Origin: Phorcus lineatus
Taxonomy: Eukaryota; Mollusca; Gastropoda; Trochida; Trochidae
Direction: 5' to 3'
DNA length: 64,000 nucleotides
Assembly (NCBI GenBank): GCA_921293015.1
Contig: OV121092.1
Coordinates: 6,268,001 to 6,332,000, forward strand
In this document: positions 49,598 through 58,493 of the stretch, one piece after another
How positions within the stretch are numbered: the first letter of the stretch is position 1
Layout of the letters: every line of letters starts with the position of its first letter
Notes under the pieces: model-generated
Databases searched by the model: none
Seen by the model: the letters and a program-made list of their open reading frames with translations, nothing else
Told to the model about the DNA's origin: nothing
Program-made: the position numbers and the translations under genes

Positions 49598-50103
49598 GAA
49601 GACCAGAGTGGATACTTCAGCCTACAATCTTGTCATTGATTCCTTGCGGTTAAAAGGAATGGAGCTTGAAAATCCACATGAGTTCAAGAGATCTTCTCTT
49701 GGTGGTTTTAGCAACAACATCAGGGTCTTCTCTGAGTTGTGCCATGATCTCATATTTGAGATCATTCTTGCCATGGCCGTCGGAGTTGAAATGCATAGCA
49801 ACAGGTTTGTCCCTGTTGTGGCTAATGTCGGCAAAGTGTTCTGAGAGTCTTATGTGAAAACATCTCTTAGTTTCTCCCACATATTGTTTGTGACAGATTG
49901 TGCACGTGAGCAGGTATACTACATTGCGAGATTGACAAGTGTAATTCCGTTTCCGGAAAACCTGGTGTGTTACAGAGAATTCTCTAGCTCTGTAGATCTC
50001 TAGATCTCTTGAACTCATGTGGATTTTCAAGCTCCATTCCTTTCAACCGCAAGGAATCAATGACAAGATTGTAGGCTGAAGTATCCACTCTGGTCTTCCT
50101 ACT
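49598..50103. repeat. Inverted repeat arms (about 95 bp) around the GIY-YIG fragment
   Basis: 49598-49700 (gaagaccagagtggatactt ... gttcaagagatct) is repeated in reverse complement at 50009-50103 with about one mismatch (tttaaccg / tttcaaccg). Both arms encode the end of the endonuclease frame. Confidence 0.95.
49650..50030 (-). CDS. GIY-YIG endonuclease fragment of a Penelope-like element
   Basis: The 126-residue frame contains CQSRNVVYLLTCTICHKQYV then GETKRCFHIRLSEHFADI, with a later MHFNSDGH. This is the GIY-YIG core (VYLLTC..C...YVGET, then R..EH) with the Cys pair seen in Penelope elements. It ends RRSLELMWIFKLHSF followed by a stop; the copy on the opposite strand at 50009-50103 reads on a little further (PQGIND) before its stop, suggesting the stop here is a lesion. 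The RT domain is missing, and the ATG lies within the inverted repeat, so this is a fragment rather than a working gene. Confidence 0.85.
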   Translation of the reverse strand: MKIHMSSRDLEIYRAREFSVTHQVFRKRNYTCQSRNVVYLLTCTICHKQYVGETKRCFHIRLSEHFADISHNRDKPVAMHFNSDGHGKNDLKYEIMAQLREDPDVVAKTTKRRSLELMWIFKLHSF

Positions 50104-50220
50104 TTCTTTATCTCTGATACTTTTTTCAGCCACATCTTAGTGGACAAACGGGCTACCTTTCTTCAGCTTCACTCTTTACTCCTACCTGGAGTTACATTCT
50201 TTTTCACTTAAACACGCGCA

Positions 50221-50263
50221 TGACGTCACTAATTCAGTGACGTCATGTGCGTCTATGACGTCA
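50221..50263. promoter_or_regulatory. Three CRE palindromes before the zinc-finger frame
   Basis: Perfect TGACGTCA at 50221, 50239 and 50256. The first two form an 11-base inverted repeat (atgacgtcact / agtgacgtcat) with a 5-base loop. CRE sites bind CREB/ATF factors; promoter function is inferred from the ATG 27 bases further on. Confidence 0.6.
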
Positions 50264-50289
50264 TACTAACTGCTATTAAGCAATTAAAG

Positions 50290-50643
50290 ATGTCTGCCCT
50301 CATCACTTGTTCAACCTGTGGAGTCAATTTCTCCATAAGGGACGCATTAACCAGACACCGGAAAAGTGTCCATACAGATAAAGTACATCTGTGCAAAATC
50401 TGTGACAAAGTATTGACAAGACGTGATGACTGCCTCCGTCTTATTGTGCACTGCCACAAACTCCCACGGACAGAAGCTTCCAGCTACTTACAAGTCCAAA
50501 CGGCCTGGATTCAACCCCGCCCTCCACGCTACTTGGGCAGACCAGCCCATGCGCAGCTGGCCAACTCGAGTCCAGTCACTCCAGAGCCTCGGCGTCCTAC
50601 TTCACCCTCGGCACGCCCAACCTCATTACCAACTCTGAATTAA
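50290..50643 (+). CDS. Small C2H2 zinc-finger frame inside the Penelope-like insertion
   Basis: The ATG at 50290 (aagatgt context) begins MSALITCSTCGVNFSIRD. Finger 1 is CSTCGVNFSIRDALTRHRKSVH (C-x2-C-x12-H-x4-H); a second, CKICDKVLTRRDDCLRLIVHCH, fits C-x2-C-x13-H-x1-H. A Pro/Ser/Arg-rich tail follows. A different frame stays coding-like past the stop (YFTLGTPNLITNSELNKILL to a TGA at 50755), so the original protein was probably longer and is now frame-broken. Inference: the N-terminal part of the element's own protein, as expected when a pseudo-LTR carries the start of the next unit. Nucleic-acid binding is likely from the fingers. Confidence 0.55.
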   Translation: MSALITCSTCGVNFSIRDALTRHRKSVHTDKVHLCKICDKVLTRRDDCLRLIVHCHKLPRTEASSYLQVQTAWIQPRPPRYLGRPAHAQLANSSPVTPEPRRPTSPSARPTSLPTLN

Positions 50644-51366
50644 ACAAAATCCTCTTGGACTACCAGGCCTTTGTGCCGGGTACCACACACAGGGACATTG
50701 TGTCCACCTCGATTATTCTCAGTTTGACTGAACCTATCGATAACAGTGATTGCTGAATGAACTTTTCACAAGGTGAAACCCTCACTAATGTGTCTAAATA
50801 ACTGTTTTTCAATCAGTTTTTCTGTGTACCTACATCCTCGAGTCACTTTGGACTCCCATATAAACTCTTCTCTGTTTATATTAATACAGGTTTGTTCTGA
50901 AATTCACGTGTTGCCTATTCATTCCTCTCTTACCAACCCGGTGGGAGAGGACCCAGAGCGTCTAATAGCAGGGGCCTCCCCGTACGTAATAATAACTTAA
51001 ACAATGCCTTTAAGCACATAAATGTCAATCCGACCTTTATTCAAAATCCAATAATATTTTTACAATTTCTATACATATCGAATCTGGTATGTACATGTCA
51101 ATAAATAAATTGTTATTAATGATTTGTATTTAACGTAAAAATCATTTACCGCTGTTTAAATTACTTAATAGTGATGCCTTGTTTCTTAGCTACCAGCACC
51201 AAAATAACATAATTCAGTGTTATCTTTTCGCCACAGTGTAATCATACTATAGCTGGCACCGAGCCAAACTCGGGAAACCGACTGTGACATCACAATCGTC
51301 CAGTCTAACACCAGTTAAATGTCTTTACATTAAAACTGACAAAATGCCAACTCGGCACAAGGGCTA

Positions 51367-51462
51367 TGACGTCACAGTACAGTGACGCTCTCCCCCGCTA
51401 CGGCTATGACGTCACAATACCCCCGCAACACCAGTAACACCAGACAACTCGTCTATAAAAGG
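51367..51462 (+). promoter_or_regulatory. CRE pair and TATA box
   Basis: ctatgacgtcaca occurs twice (TGACGTCA at 51367 and 51407), followed by tctataaaagg with TATAAAA at 51454-51460. Transcription would start near 51485, at the 5' edge of the hammerhead. Promoter role inferred from arrangement. Confidence 0.6.
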
Positions 51463-51478
51463 TCACACACACGTTCAA

Positions 51479-51530
51479 CCCTTTGGTCTGATGAGTCCTA
51501 CTTCTCGGACGAAACCGGTCACCATTAAGG
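51479..51530 (+). ncRNA. Hammerhead self-cleaving ribozyme (minimal stem III)
   Basis: Core: CTGATGA (51488-51494), stem II GTCC/GGAC (51495-51498 with 51507-51510, loop TACTTCTC), GAAA (51511-51514), cleavage triplet GTC ending at 51520. Stem I: CCTTTGGT before the core pairs with ACCATTAAGG after the cleavage site (GGT/ACC and CCTT/AAGG around an internal loop). Stem III is only the self-complementary ACCGGT, too short to loop back, as known for Penelope and retrozyme hammerheads that cleave efficiently as dimers. All invariant core bases are present. It lies in the insertion's pseudo-LTR-like region. Confidence 0.85.
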
Positions 51531-51577
51531 TTAAACTCTAGCCTATCTCCCGCAGTGCAGCCCCCGCTGTCATTGTC

Positions 51578-51593
51578 ACTAAATTATTTCTTG
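51578..51593. repeat. Target-site duplication, right copy
   Basis: Identical 16 bases to 49579-49594; coding similarity of the split gene resumes at once (GGA TGG AAG). Confidence 0.95.
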
Positions 51594-52200
51594 GATGGAA
51601 GGCCTCATCTGTTCTCCCTCTGATCCATGCCCTGACAGGTTGTGATACAACATCAAGAGTCTATGGGTTAGGAAAAGGTGTGTCCCTGAAGAATATTGCT
51701 TCAGAGCAATCTCTTGTCAACATGTGCACTTCCTTTCTCCCTCCAATGGTGAAGAAAGATGAGCTGATACAATCTGGTGAAGGCATCATCAGTGTTCTAT
51801 TCGAAGGTGATTTCAATGAAAAACTTGACCGACTGAGGTTCCGCAAATTTGTTCAGAAAACGACAACATCACTTGTAACAGTTCAAGTACATTCACTTCC
51901 ACCCACAAGAGACTCGTGTAAGTTTCACTTGCTGAGGACTTATTTCCAAGTACCGGACTGGATACAACTTGATTGCTCTCTGGGACCAGAGGACTGGGGA
52001 TGGCAGAAGACTGAGAAGGGACTCCTGCCAGTCCTCCAATCACTACCACCAGCACCGGACTTCCTGTTTAAAGTGGTGCATTGAAAATGTAAGCAGGGAT
52101 GTGAAACAAAACGCTGTATGTGCCGAAAAAATGGACTGAACTGCACTGATTCCTGCTCAGACTGTCGAGGAAATTCTTCAAACTCTCAACTGTGAGAGTG

Positions 52201-52620
52201 ATGCTGAGGATGACTAATCTGTACAGTTGAGTATCAGTAACACGTACATTTCATAAGCAAAGGCATAATTCAAGGGGAGATAACTCGGATATAGGATTAT
52301 TGAAAACATTTGTGTTAATTCATTTTTTTATCAAAAATGTGAAAAGAATTTGAATAATCTAATGATTTTGGGTCATTATTACAGTATGTTGAGAAATTAG
52401 GATGTTATGTTCGCCAGTCGATACAACAAAATGACAAAAATTTACCCCAGGGTACCCATTAAGATGGCATTTTTTTCCATATTTCCGCTCATCCATTCCA
52501 ATTATCCTATGGATGAGGACTTTTACTATGTTGAACTAGGGACATTTACCTTACAAAATAACTAAAAGAAAATTCTGTTGCAATTTTGTCCAATCACTCT
52601 GAAAAAATGGCTATATTGAC
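52201..52620. other. No gene seen
   Basis: AT-rich 3' flank of the PIN-like gene; contains aaggggagataact, a word I associate with mollusc repeats. Nothing else supported. Confidence 0.4.
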
Positions 52621-53150
52621 TGTACTACCCTTACAAGGTAGTTATTTAGAAAAACTGCTAGGGTATACCAGGAGGTTTCTCAAGAACTATCTTAATAAGA
52701 GTGATTTAACGACTTACACAATGTGGACATTTTTATTTGCTACACGTGTTACGTGTTTGGTATGAACAAAATGTTGAAATAATTGCCCCAGGATGGTTAT
52801 TGTTTGAGACTCATCGAACAGTGCACATGGATGCATCACTAAATTATCATGTGAATACGACTATTTGCAGCTCACACCATTTTCGTGCATGACTTTTCTC
52901 CCAAAATGATGCAGCTTATCGTTGGTCAACGTATTGTTTTCTGAGGAGTTGACATCCTGCTACATCAGCGTTTTTTAATCCGCTCTTCTCTTTCCAAATA
53001 CCCTGATCTCTTTGGGGCCAAATACCTCGTATGAGGAATGGAAGGATGTTTTCCGTTTCAGAAGAAAAATGGTGTGGGTGTCGTCGAATAAAGAATATGA
53101 ATCATGTACAGTCTAATTAGGATAAAGATAATTAACCTATTATGGATTGG
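52621..53150 (+). repeat. Dispersed repeat, copy without the 1.1-kb insertion
   Basis: Aligns with 25815-25966 and then directly with 27063-27330, giving the empty site (tatgaacaaaatgttgaaataattgc at about 52760). Relative to copy A it has about 90 extra bases at 52945-53035 that match the reverse complement of 16605-16680, i.e. its own nested insertion. Confidence 0.75.
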
Positions 53151-53387
53151 TAGTTTTCGATTACTCACTTAACTGTGAGAAATGTGATTTGAACGTCAAG
53201 AAAGGAATTAGCTGAAATTAGAATAAACCATGTAAATGTCATTATCTAGCTTTCAATGAATATGCAAAGTAATATGTTGTATGTACTGATTTTATTCCAA
53301 TATAGTATTTGCTCGCGGCGAAGCCAAATAAAACTTTGAAAAAAGGATTGTCTCCTCAATAAGACATGAGACGTGTTCACGACCTAG

Positions 53388-53572
53388 GTCCGGTTGTTCA
53401 AAACGCTGTTATTTTAACAGATTGTTAAACACTAACGGCCCGTTAAAAATGGGTGGGTCACAGTTATGTTTAACGTGCTGTTAACAAAGGATATGATTAG
53501 TGGTTAAGAGACTGTTAAGAACTTAACCATTACCCGCAATGCAATGCATTCTTTCCCATGATTCCCTATCAA
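53388..53572 (+). mobile_element. Probable Harbinger-like 5' terminal region
   Basis: ggtccggttgttcaaaacgc followed by many ttaac/gttaa words (gttaaacactaac, gttaaaaat, gtttaacgtgctgttaac). I recall this style for PIF/Harbinger ends in invertebrates. No matching right terminal repeat was found in the window. Confidence 0.4.
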
Positions 53573-53830
53573 CATGGCGTCTCCATCCACTGTACTCCAC
53601 CCAGCTCCCAACCCAGAATCGAGAAAGAGAAGAAACAATTTCACAATTGAAGAAGAAAATGTTCCACAGGCAATGTATGGTGAGAATTCTGAGTCATAAA
53701 TTCTCATCGGATATTACAAAGAAAGCAAAACAAGAAATCTGGCAGAACATCACAGACAAGGTAAATTCCAAGGGAGTATGTAATCGATCAGTGGAACAAG
53801 TATAAGAAAGGTGGAGAAATATGTACGGCC
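53573..53830 (+). pseudogene. Myb/SANT-like DNA-binding protein fragment (Harbinger type), frame-broken
   Basis: ATG GCG at 53574 starts MASPSTVLHPAPNPESRKRR then NNFTIEEENV; after a one-base shift near 53650 the frame 53539-53805 carries RILSHKFSSDITKKAKQEIW then QNITDKVNSKGVCNRSVEQV before a stop. The F..EE...L / KQEIW..I...VN / RS.E.V..RW pattern is that of the Myb/SANT-like domain family found in Harbinger second proteins and domesticated relatives, which bind element ends and help import the transposase. Broken and short, so dead. Confidence 0.7.
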
Positions 53831-53861
53831 CAAAAGGGAAAATACACTTTCACTGACTTTA

Positions 53862-54172
53862 GGCCATTCTCTCCCAACACAGGTAGCTCCGTCATAAATT
53901 TCTATACAACCTTTGTCTTAATTCGCAGGTTTCTTGTGCACGAAATGTAGAACGCTTAATGGATGCAAACAAAGTTAGTTGTGCAATCAGTGATGCCGTT
54001 TCAAAAGTTATCATTCAAATCGCCTAAGTTTTTTCCGCAAGCTTCCCAAAAGCTGAACTTTATTCGAATATTCACCTTGCACTTTGAGTCGTCTTTAAAG
54101 CACACACACGTCCGACTGTTTCATTGCATAGGCCTGACGGAGCTACCTCTGTTGGGAGAGAATGACGGTAAC
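53862..54172. mobile_element. MITE with 30-bp terminal inverted repeats, about 311 bp
   Basis: Ends cattctctcccaacacaggt (+ agctccgtca) and tgacggagctacctctgttg (+ ggagagaatg) are inverted copies. The interior is noncoding. A second, longer copy is at 58494-59270 in the opposite orientation. Superfamily and target duplication not determined. Confidence 0.75.
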
Positions 54173-55230
54173 ATGCCCGTCAGTGAAGATAAACGTACTA
54201 GTCTTATTTTTAGGGTTTTTTCTGGATGATTACAGCAGAAATGTTCGCTTATGTCACTTTTAACATCAAAGTCATGGCACCTGCACTCCATAAGAAATAA
54301 TGTTCATTTAGCTGTTGCATTCCCTTATTCATAGTATAGATTACACTATTCATATTATATGTAGCAAACCGTTTCATCAAAGAAACTGTCACTAGTAACC
54401 GTGTCCTTGACAGGTAGCAACCGTAACATGTGAATTTATGTTTGTCCTTCATTATTTGATTGAAATAATCAATGCCAATTTACACACACACGTTCTGTAA
54501 TACTTCTTTTCTAGTGCCAGATAAATTAGTCACATGCATGTCATAAGACCATAAAAATAGTCATTTTTCCTTTCCATGCCATGGTTCATCATATAACGAC
54601 GAATACTTTAATATTTCAAGTTTCATTAAGAAAGATTTTCAGATCTAAAACATTTTTACTTATTACTTTAACAAATTACAATAAATTACAGTGATAGCTT
54701 GGCCACTTTATGAATTCATTCGCCTTCATATCAACACTGTACTCTTGTTAAGGCCAACAGTGTCCCCAACAACCTGTAGGAATTTACCGCTTCTGAATCT
54801 TGTAACGCTGGTGAAGCTCGTCTTCATTGTAGTTGATTTCAAATTTTCTAAATTCCTTAAATTTTCTTGGATTTATGACATTCATAAAAGCAGCATTTGG
54901 TTGCAGCATAAATGCCATTTTAACAGCATGCAAGTCTGAATGCTAATGGTAAAGTATGTTTACATAACAATGTTCTGGCGAAGTGTCCATATCGCAATGG
55001 GCATAAACAGAAGTAAATTATCCCACATTCAATTTCATTTATAAATCAAATCATTTTCAATCATAAATATAAAAATAAAACTGAAAATATTCCGCACAGG
55101 ATTTTAAAATGGAATCCGCTGATCGAGCTCCTTTCACATACCCTAAAAGGGCCTGTAAGTAGGTCACGAGAACATGCGAGACATCTTACTTCCGGGGAAT
55201 TTGCTAAACTGGTTCCAAATTTTGCGCCTT
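54173..55230. other. No gene seen
   Basis: AT-rich, no supported feature until the ETS-like acttccgggg at 55187. Confidence 0.45.
55187..55196 (+). promoter_or_regulatory. ETS-like site before the orphan exon
   Basis: cttacttccgggg contains the core CTTCCGG known from TATA-less animal promoters and lies about 50 bases before the ATG at 55247. Function inferred from position only. Confidence 0.35.
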
Positions 55231-55246
55231 AGAGCTGTCATTTACT

Positions 55247-55429
55247 ATGGCGTTGTCGATCGTATACTGGGAAGAATATGTGGCAGTATCGAAGAAGTTG
55301 GCCAGGAAGAGCGAAGCGTGTGTTGATGCAAGTCCTTCTAGGGTCAAACAATTTCTGTTTGATCCTGAGGAGAATGTTGTGTTGGCCCAAGTGCAAGCCA
55401 GCATGAGAGACAAATGCTACACAGTACAA
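55247..55429 (+). CDS. Orphan first exon, possibly of a SWIM zinc-finger protein
   Basis: ATG GCG start in a clean context, 61 codons (MALSIVYWEEYVAVSKKLAR ... VLAQVQASMRDKCYTVQ), then a strong donor CAA|GTAAGT. Codon use and GC are higher than in the flanks. VQASM..KCYTV followed by an intron resembles the segment just before the CxC...CxH motif in invertebrate SWIM-type proteins often linked to viral-type recombinases (recall, weak). No later exon was found in the next 8.5 kb; only repeats follow, so the gene is either cut off or has very long introns. Confidence 0.45.
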
Positions 55430-55850
55430 GTAAGTTCGATAAATTCAGTTGTGGGTAAAGATACGCTAGACTAAAGATTTGCACTTGTAATCGATGTATG
55501 GGAGTTTAGTCCTCACTTAAATTACTTCATTATAATATATTATTATTTTTGAAAATATTATAATGTATCAAAATGGTAAAATGAATGGCTGATTATGAGC
55601 ATGAAACACTTAAACTGAGAAATTTAGCAAGGTTTACAACACTCCTAACAAATAAGTAGTCATCAAACGTTTTGAAGAATTTGATATTTACATAATTTCT
55701 TTACATTGGAGTGTAATTAAATTCATAATTTCATACTTTTGCTCTTTAATTATATGTTTACATTCTTGTTTCATTTGCGTGATTTCATATTCCTTTTTGT
55801 CTCTTAGCTCTGCACTGGATACTCTCACCTGAACCTGCAGGGGAATCAAC
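55430..55850. other. No gene seen
   Basis: AT-rich; first intron of the orphan exon if that gene is real. Confidence 0.4.
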
Positions 55851-56010
55851 AGAGAGTGAGTTGGGGTTTAACGTGTTTTGAACAATATTTCAGTTATTAA
55901 ACACGTGGATGACAAACATCCAAAAGGGAGTGGTCAGATCAGGGAGAAAGGGATCGATAGGATGAGGGAAAAGACGGAAAGAAAGGCACAGTGAGAGATA
56001 GAATCACCAG
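55851..56010 (+). repeat. gtgagtgag-family repeat, 5' part
   Basis: gagtgagttggggtttaacg, gaacaatatttcagttatta, acacgtggatgacaaacatc, agggagaaagggatcgatag. Lacks the 3' half of the family. Confidence 0.85.
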
Positions 56011-56650
56011 TTGTACCTCTGGTTGAAGATTTGTTGTGAGATCAAGATTATGTTTTGTGATTGAAATATGCGTAATAGATAATAAAACCAATGATAAATG
56101 GGTACAATTTCATATTTCCCGCCAATACAATTAACGAAAAATGATTGTTCATTCCAGTTTAACATACGCCTTATTGGCATTCTTTAACGTACCTATAAAG
56201 GTCAACCACCTTGTTCCGTTGACGTAAGATACAAGGAAATCGAAAAAAAGAGCAAGAATTTTTACTTTTTGATTGAGTACAACCGAAAGCAAAACAGTAA
56301 ACCATATCGTAGTTCAAAGTGGTCACCACATACTGGGAATTGTATCATGTAACGGTACTTATACAGTTACATGGTCACTTAGCGCAGCCGCGCTTCTACC
56401 GTGTTCAGTTTAGGTATTTCCCGGAAGTCAAAGGTGAAGGTCATTCGGACTGAGACTTGCAAGCCCTATATCCTTTCGGCCAAAAGCCTCGTAACGCTAG
56501 CTATCTAACCAACCGATGAGACAACCCGGATGGAAAATCCCGATAACTTCAAATGCGTTACGTCAAGCTCCTTGGATAAGGTTATTTCATTGGCTTGAAT
56601 AATAACAGGTGAGCACAACCACGGACATCAAGCCACGCTAGTCGTACGAA

Positions 56651-57140
56651 GGAGTGAGTGAGTGAGTGAGTTGGGGTTTAACGTGCTTTCAACAATATTT
56701 CAGTTATTAAGCACGTGGATGACAAGCATCCAAAAGAGAGTGGACAGACAAGGGAGAAAGGGATGTGTTCGGGGTTTTACGTGCTTTCAACAGTATTTCG
56801 GTTAGTAAACACGTGAGTGAGTGAGTTGGGGTTTAACGTGCTTTGAACAATATTTCAGATATTAAACACGTGGATGACAAGCATCCAAAAGAGAGTGGAC
56901 AGATCAGGGTGAAAGGGATCGAAAGGTTAAAGAGAAAAGACGGAAAGAAAGGCATAGTGAGAGATAGATAACAGGTTTTAGGACTCAAATTTAGTCCGGC
57001 TTCTACCCGTCGACCTGTCCAGCATGGGTGTCCCTACAAGGAGCATGACAGCTCCAGCTGGCATAGCTGTTGGGGTCTCTGAAGCACGCAAACCACCACA
57101 CCACGTTAAGGTATTGGAGTCCAGTGGATGACAAGCATCC
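56651..57140 (+). repeat. gtgagtgag-family repeats, nested, one near full length
   Basis: A partial copy (56651-56770), a second start (56771-56815, tgttcggggttttacgtgct), then a near-complete copy from 56815: gtgagtgagttggggtttaa, atccaaaagagagtggacag, ggcttctacccgtcgacctg, gcacgcaaaccaccacacca, ending ttggagtccagtgg. Full length is about 320 bases. No coding frame. Confidence 0.85.
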
Positions 57141-58265
57141 TAGAGATCAGGGAGCAAGGGAAAAGACGGAAAGAAAGAGATCATGGTATATGGAAGGAGC
57201 TAAGATCTGTCACACAAACCTGCTGATTTATTTATGATCAATAAATTCAAAACATTGAAGACGAGAGTAGTGAAAGTTAAAAACAACAACACTTTGCTAT
57301 GTGTTAACTGTGAAGTATAGACGAAAACGTGACGTGTTTAATCAAAACTGCTTAGAAGATATAAACAAGACTGAGAAGGCTCTCGATACCTCAGATTTAC
57401 AAACTGCTGACTCAGATGAGGCTACGACGTGAAAGAGATCTGGCCAGGTTGCACCCACGCTGACTGGCACTAACTAAACCCATTCAGTTTTAACTCTTTT
57501 GTGTTAATCCACGTTTCTGTGTTTATTTACACGGACTTCTGTAACATAATTATCACTAATATCCTCTTGTGTGTTTACATTATGGGTGCCGTCTCGCACT
57601 TCAATAAAAGCTTCATAAACTTGACCTGTGTCGTTCATACGTCTGTTATAATTAAAAGAGGTATTTTCATTACAAATAGTCAGTGAAAGTTTGATTATTT
57701 AAAGGTAATCTCACAATTTCCTTCCTCTATTAGTTTATTCTTAATTCCATATAACACAGCCCGTAGTTACTATCAATCTTCACTCTCTATATCTACTTAG
57801 AAGTGTCTGCTTGATCTCTAATAACCAAGGGTCAACTTCATGAACGTATATAAAATTATTTAGAGTACTTCAAACACCATTATTTTGATCTAATCACTAT
57901 TAGATTCAATACAACCTCTCGTATCAAATCAATACTAGAGGCCCCAGAGTCTCTTATAACCAGGGACCACTCACGCACAATGCAATAGACCATTTATCTG
58001 TAAAATAAAGAAACAACTAACATTTTATTCCAATAAAACTTGTTTGAATAAATCATACACGTAAGTACCACAATTAACCGTGATACACGCTCGTAGAACA
58101 CTTGTAGCCTCAGAAACCACCTTAACAACTCGGCAGATCAAGCTACTAATTTCTCTTCCATTAGTTTGCATCTATAAAATATCGAACTCAAAACACTTGT
58201 TTGCTTAATCTATCTGATAACCAATTAAATGATAGTGAGATCAGCCTGTCAAAGGTCGGGGTTTT
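57141..58265. other. No gene seen
   Basis: AT-rich sequence between repeats; nothing supported. Confidence 0.45.
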
Positions 58266-58400
58266 GGAAAGAGTGAGTGAGTTGGGGGTTTTAGGTGCTT
58301 TGAACAATATTTCAGTAATTAAACACGTGGATGACAAGCATCCAAAAGAAAGTGGACGGATAAGGGAGAATGGGATCGAAAGGATGAGGGAAAAACGAGG
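58266..58400 (+). repeat. gtgagtgag-family repeat, 5' part
   Basis: agagtgagtgagttggggg, caatatttcagtaattaaac, atccaaaagaaagtggacgg; truncated after agggaaaa. Confidence 0.8.
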
Positions 58401-58493
58401 GCGGATTCATATACGCTAATTTAACAGTATGTTTAAAGTGTATCGCATATTTCATGTTAAGTTGAAAAATAAACATGTCTTCTTTCTCTTCAT

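Larger units (their letters stand above)
49595..51577. mobile_element. Penelope-like element insertion, incomplete and rearranged
   Basis: Exactly bounded by a 16-base target duplication and splitting the PIN-like gene. Order along +: a GIY-YIG fragment on the minus strand (49598-50030), an inverted repeat of its 3' end (50009-50103 on +), a 3'-flank-like stretch, three TGACGTCA sites (50221-50263), a C2H2 zinc-finger frame (50290-50643), noncoding sequence with two more TGACGTCA (51367, 51407), TATAAAA (51454) and a hammerhead ribozyme (51479-51530). Known: Penelope-like elements pair an RT with GIY-YIG endonuclease, often have inverted partial copies, and many carry hammerheads in their pseudo-LTRs. 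No RT is present. Inference: a Penelope pseudo-LTR copy joined to an inverted 3' fragment. Confidence 0.8.
48960..52200 (+). pseudogene. PIN/FEN-like nuclease-family gene, frame-broken and split by an insertion
   Basis: Two halves flank a 1,983-bp insertion. Left half (to 49594): KPNIADAIWKMGL, then DGGSLLQKIPW, VIVFDGYISTSSTKD, ERTVVVVGEDTDLLILLLYH and KVWNIK. Right half (from 51594): PLIHALTGCDTTSRVYGLGK, PPAPDFLFKVVH, then Cys-rich CKQGCETKRCMCRKNGLNC. I recognise this order as a large family of uncharacterised invertebrate proteins; the spaced Asp motifs (DGG, FDGY, EDTDLL, GCDTTS) suggest a PIN/FEN-type nuclease fold (inference). Lesions besides the insertion: stop after the left KVWNIK, shifts near 49100, 49135 and 49270, and a stop before the Cys-rich end. 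It lies just downstream of the EnSpm transposase in the same direction and may have been carried by that element. Confidence 0.75.

Noticed and set aside
49608..49844. Plus-strand frame opposite the GIY-YIG fragment
   Set aside because: Antisense of the endonuclease; its similarity to the other arm is due to the inverted repeat.
52100..53380. Possible further exons of the PIN-like gene after the Cys-rich end
   Set aside because: Only repeat sequence follows; no acceptor with an open coding-like frame.
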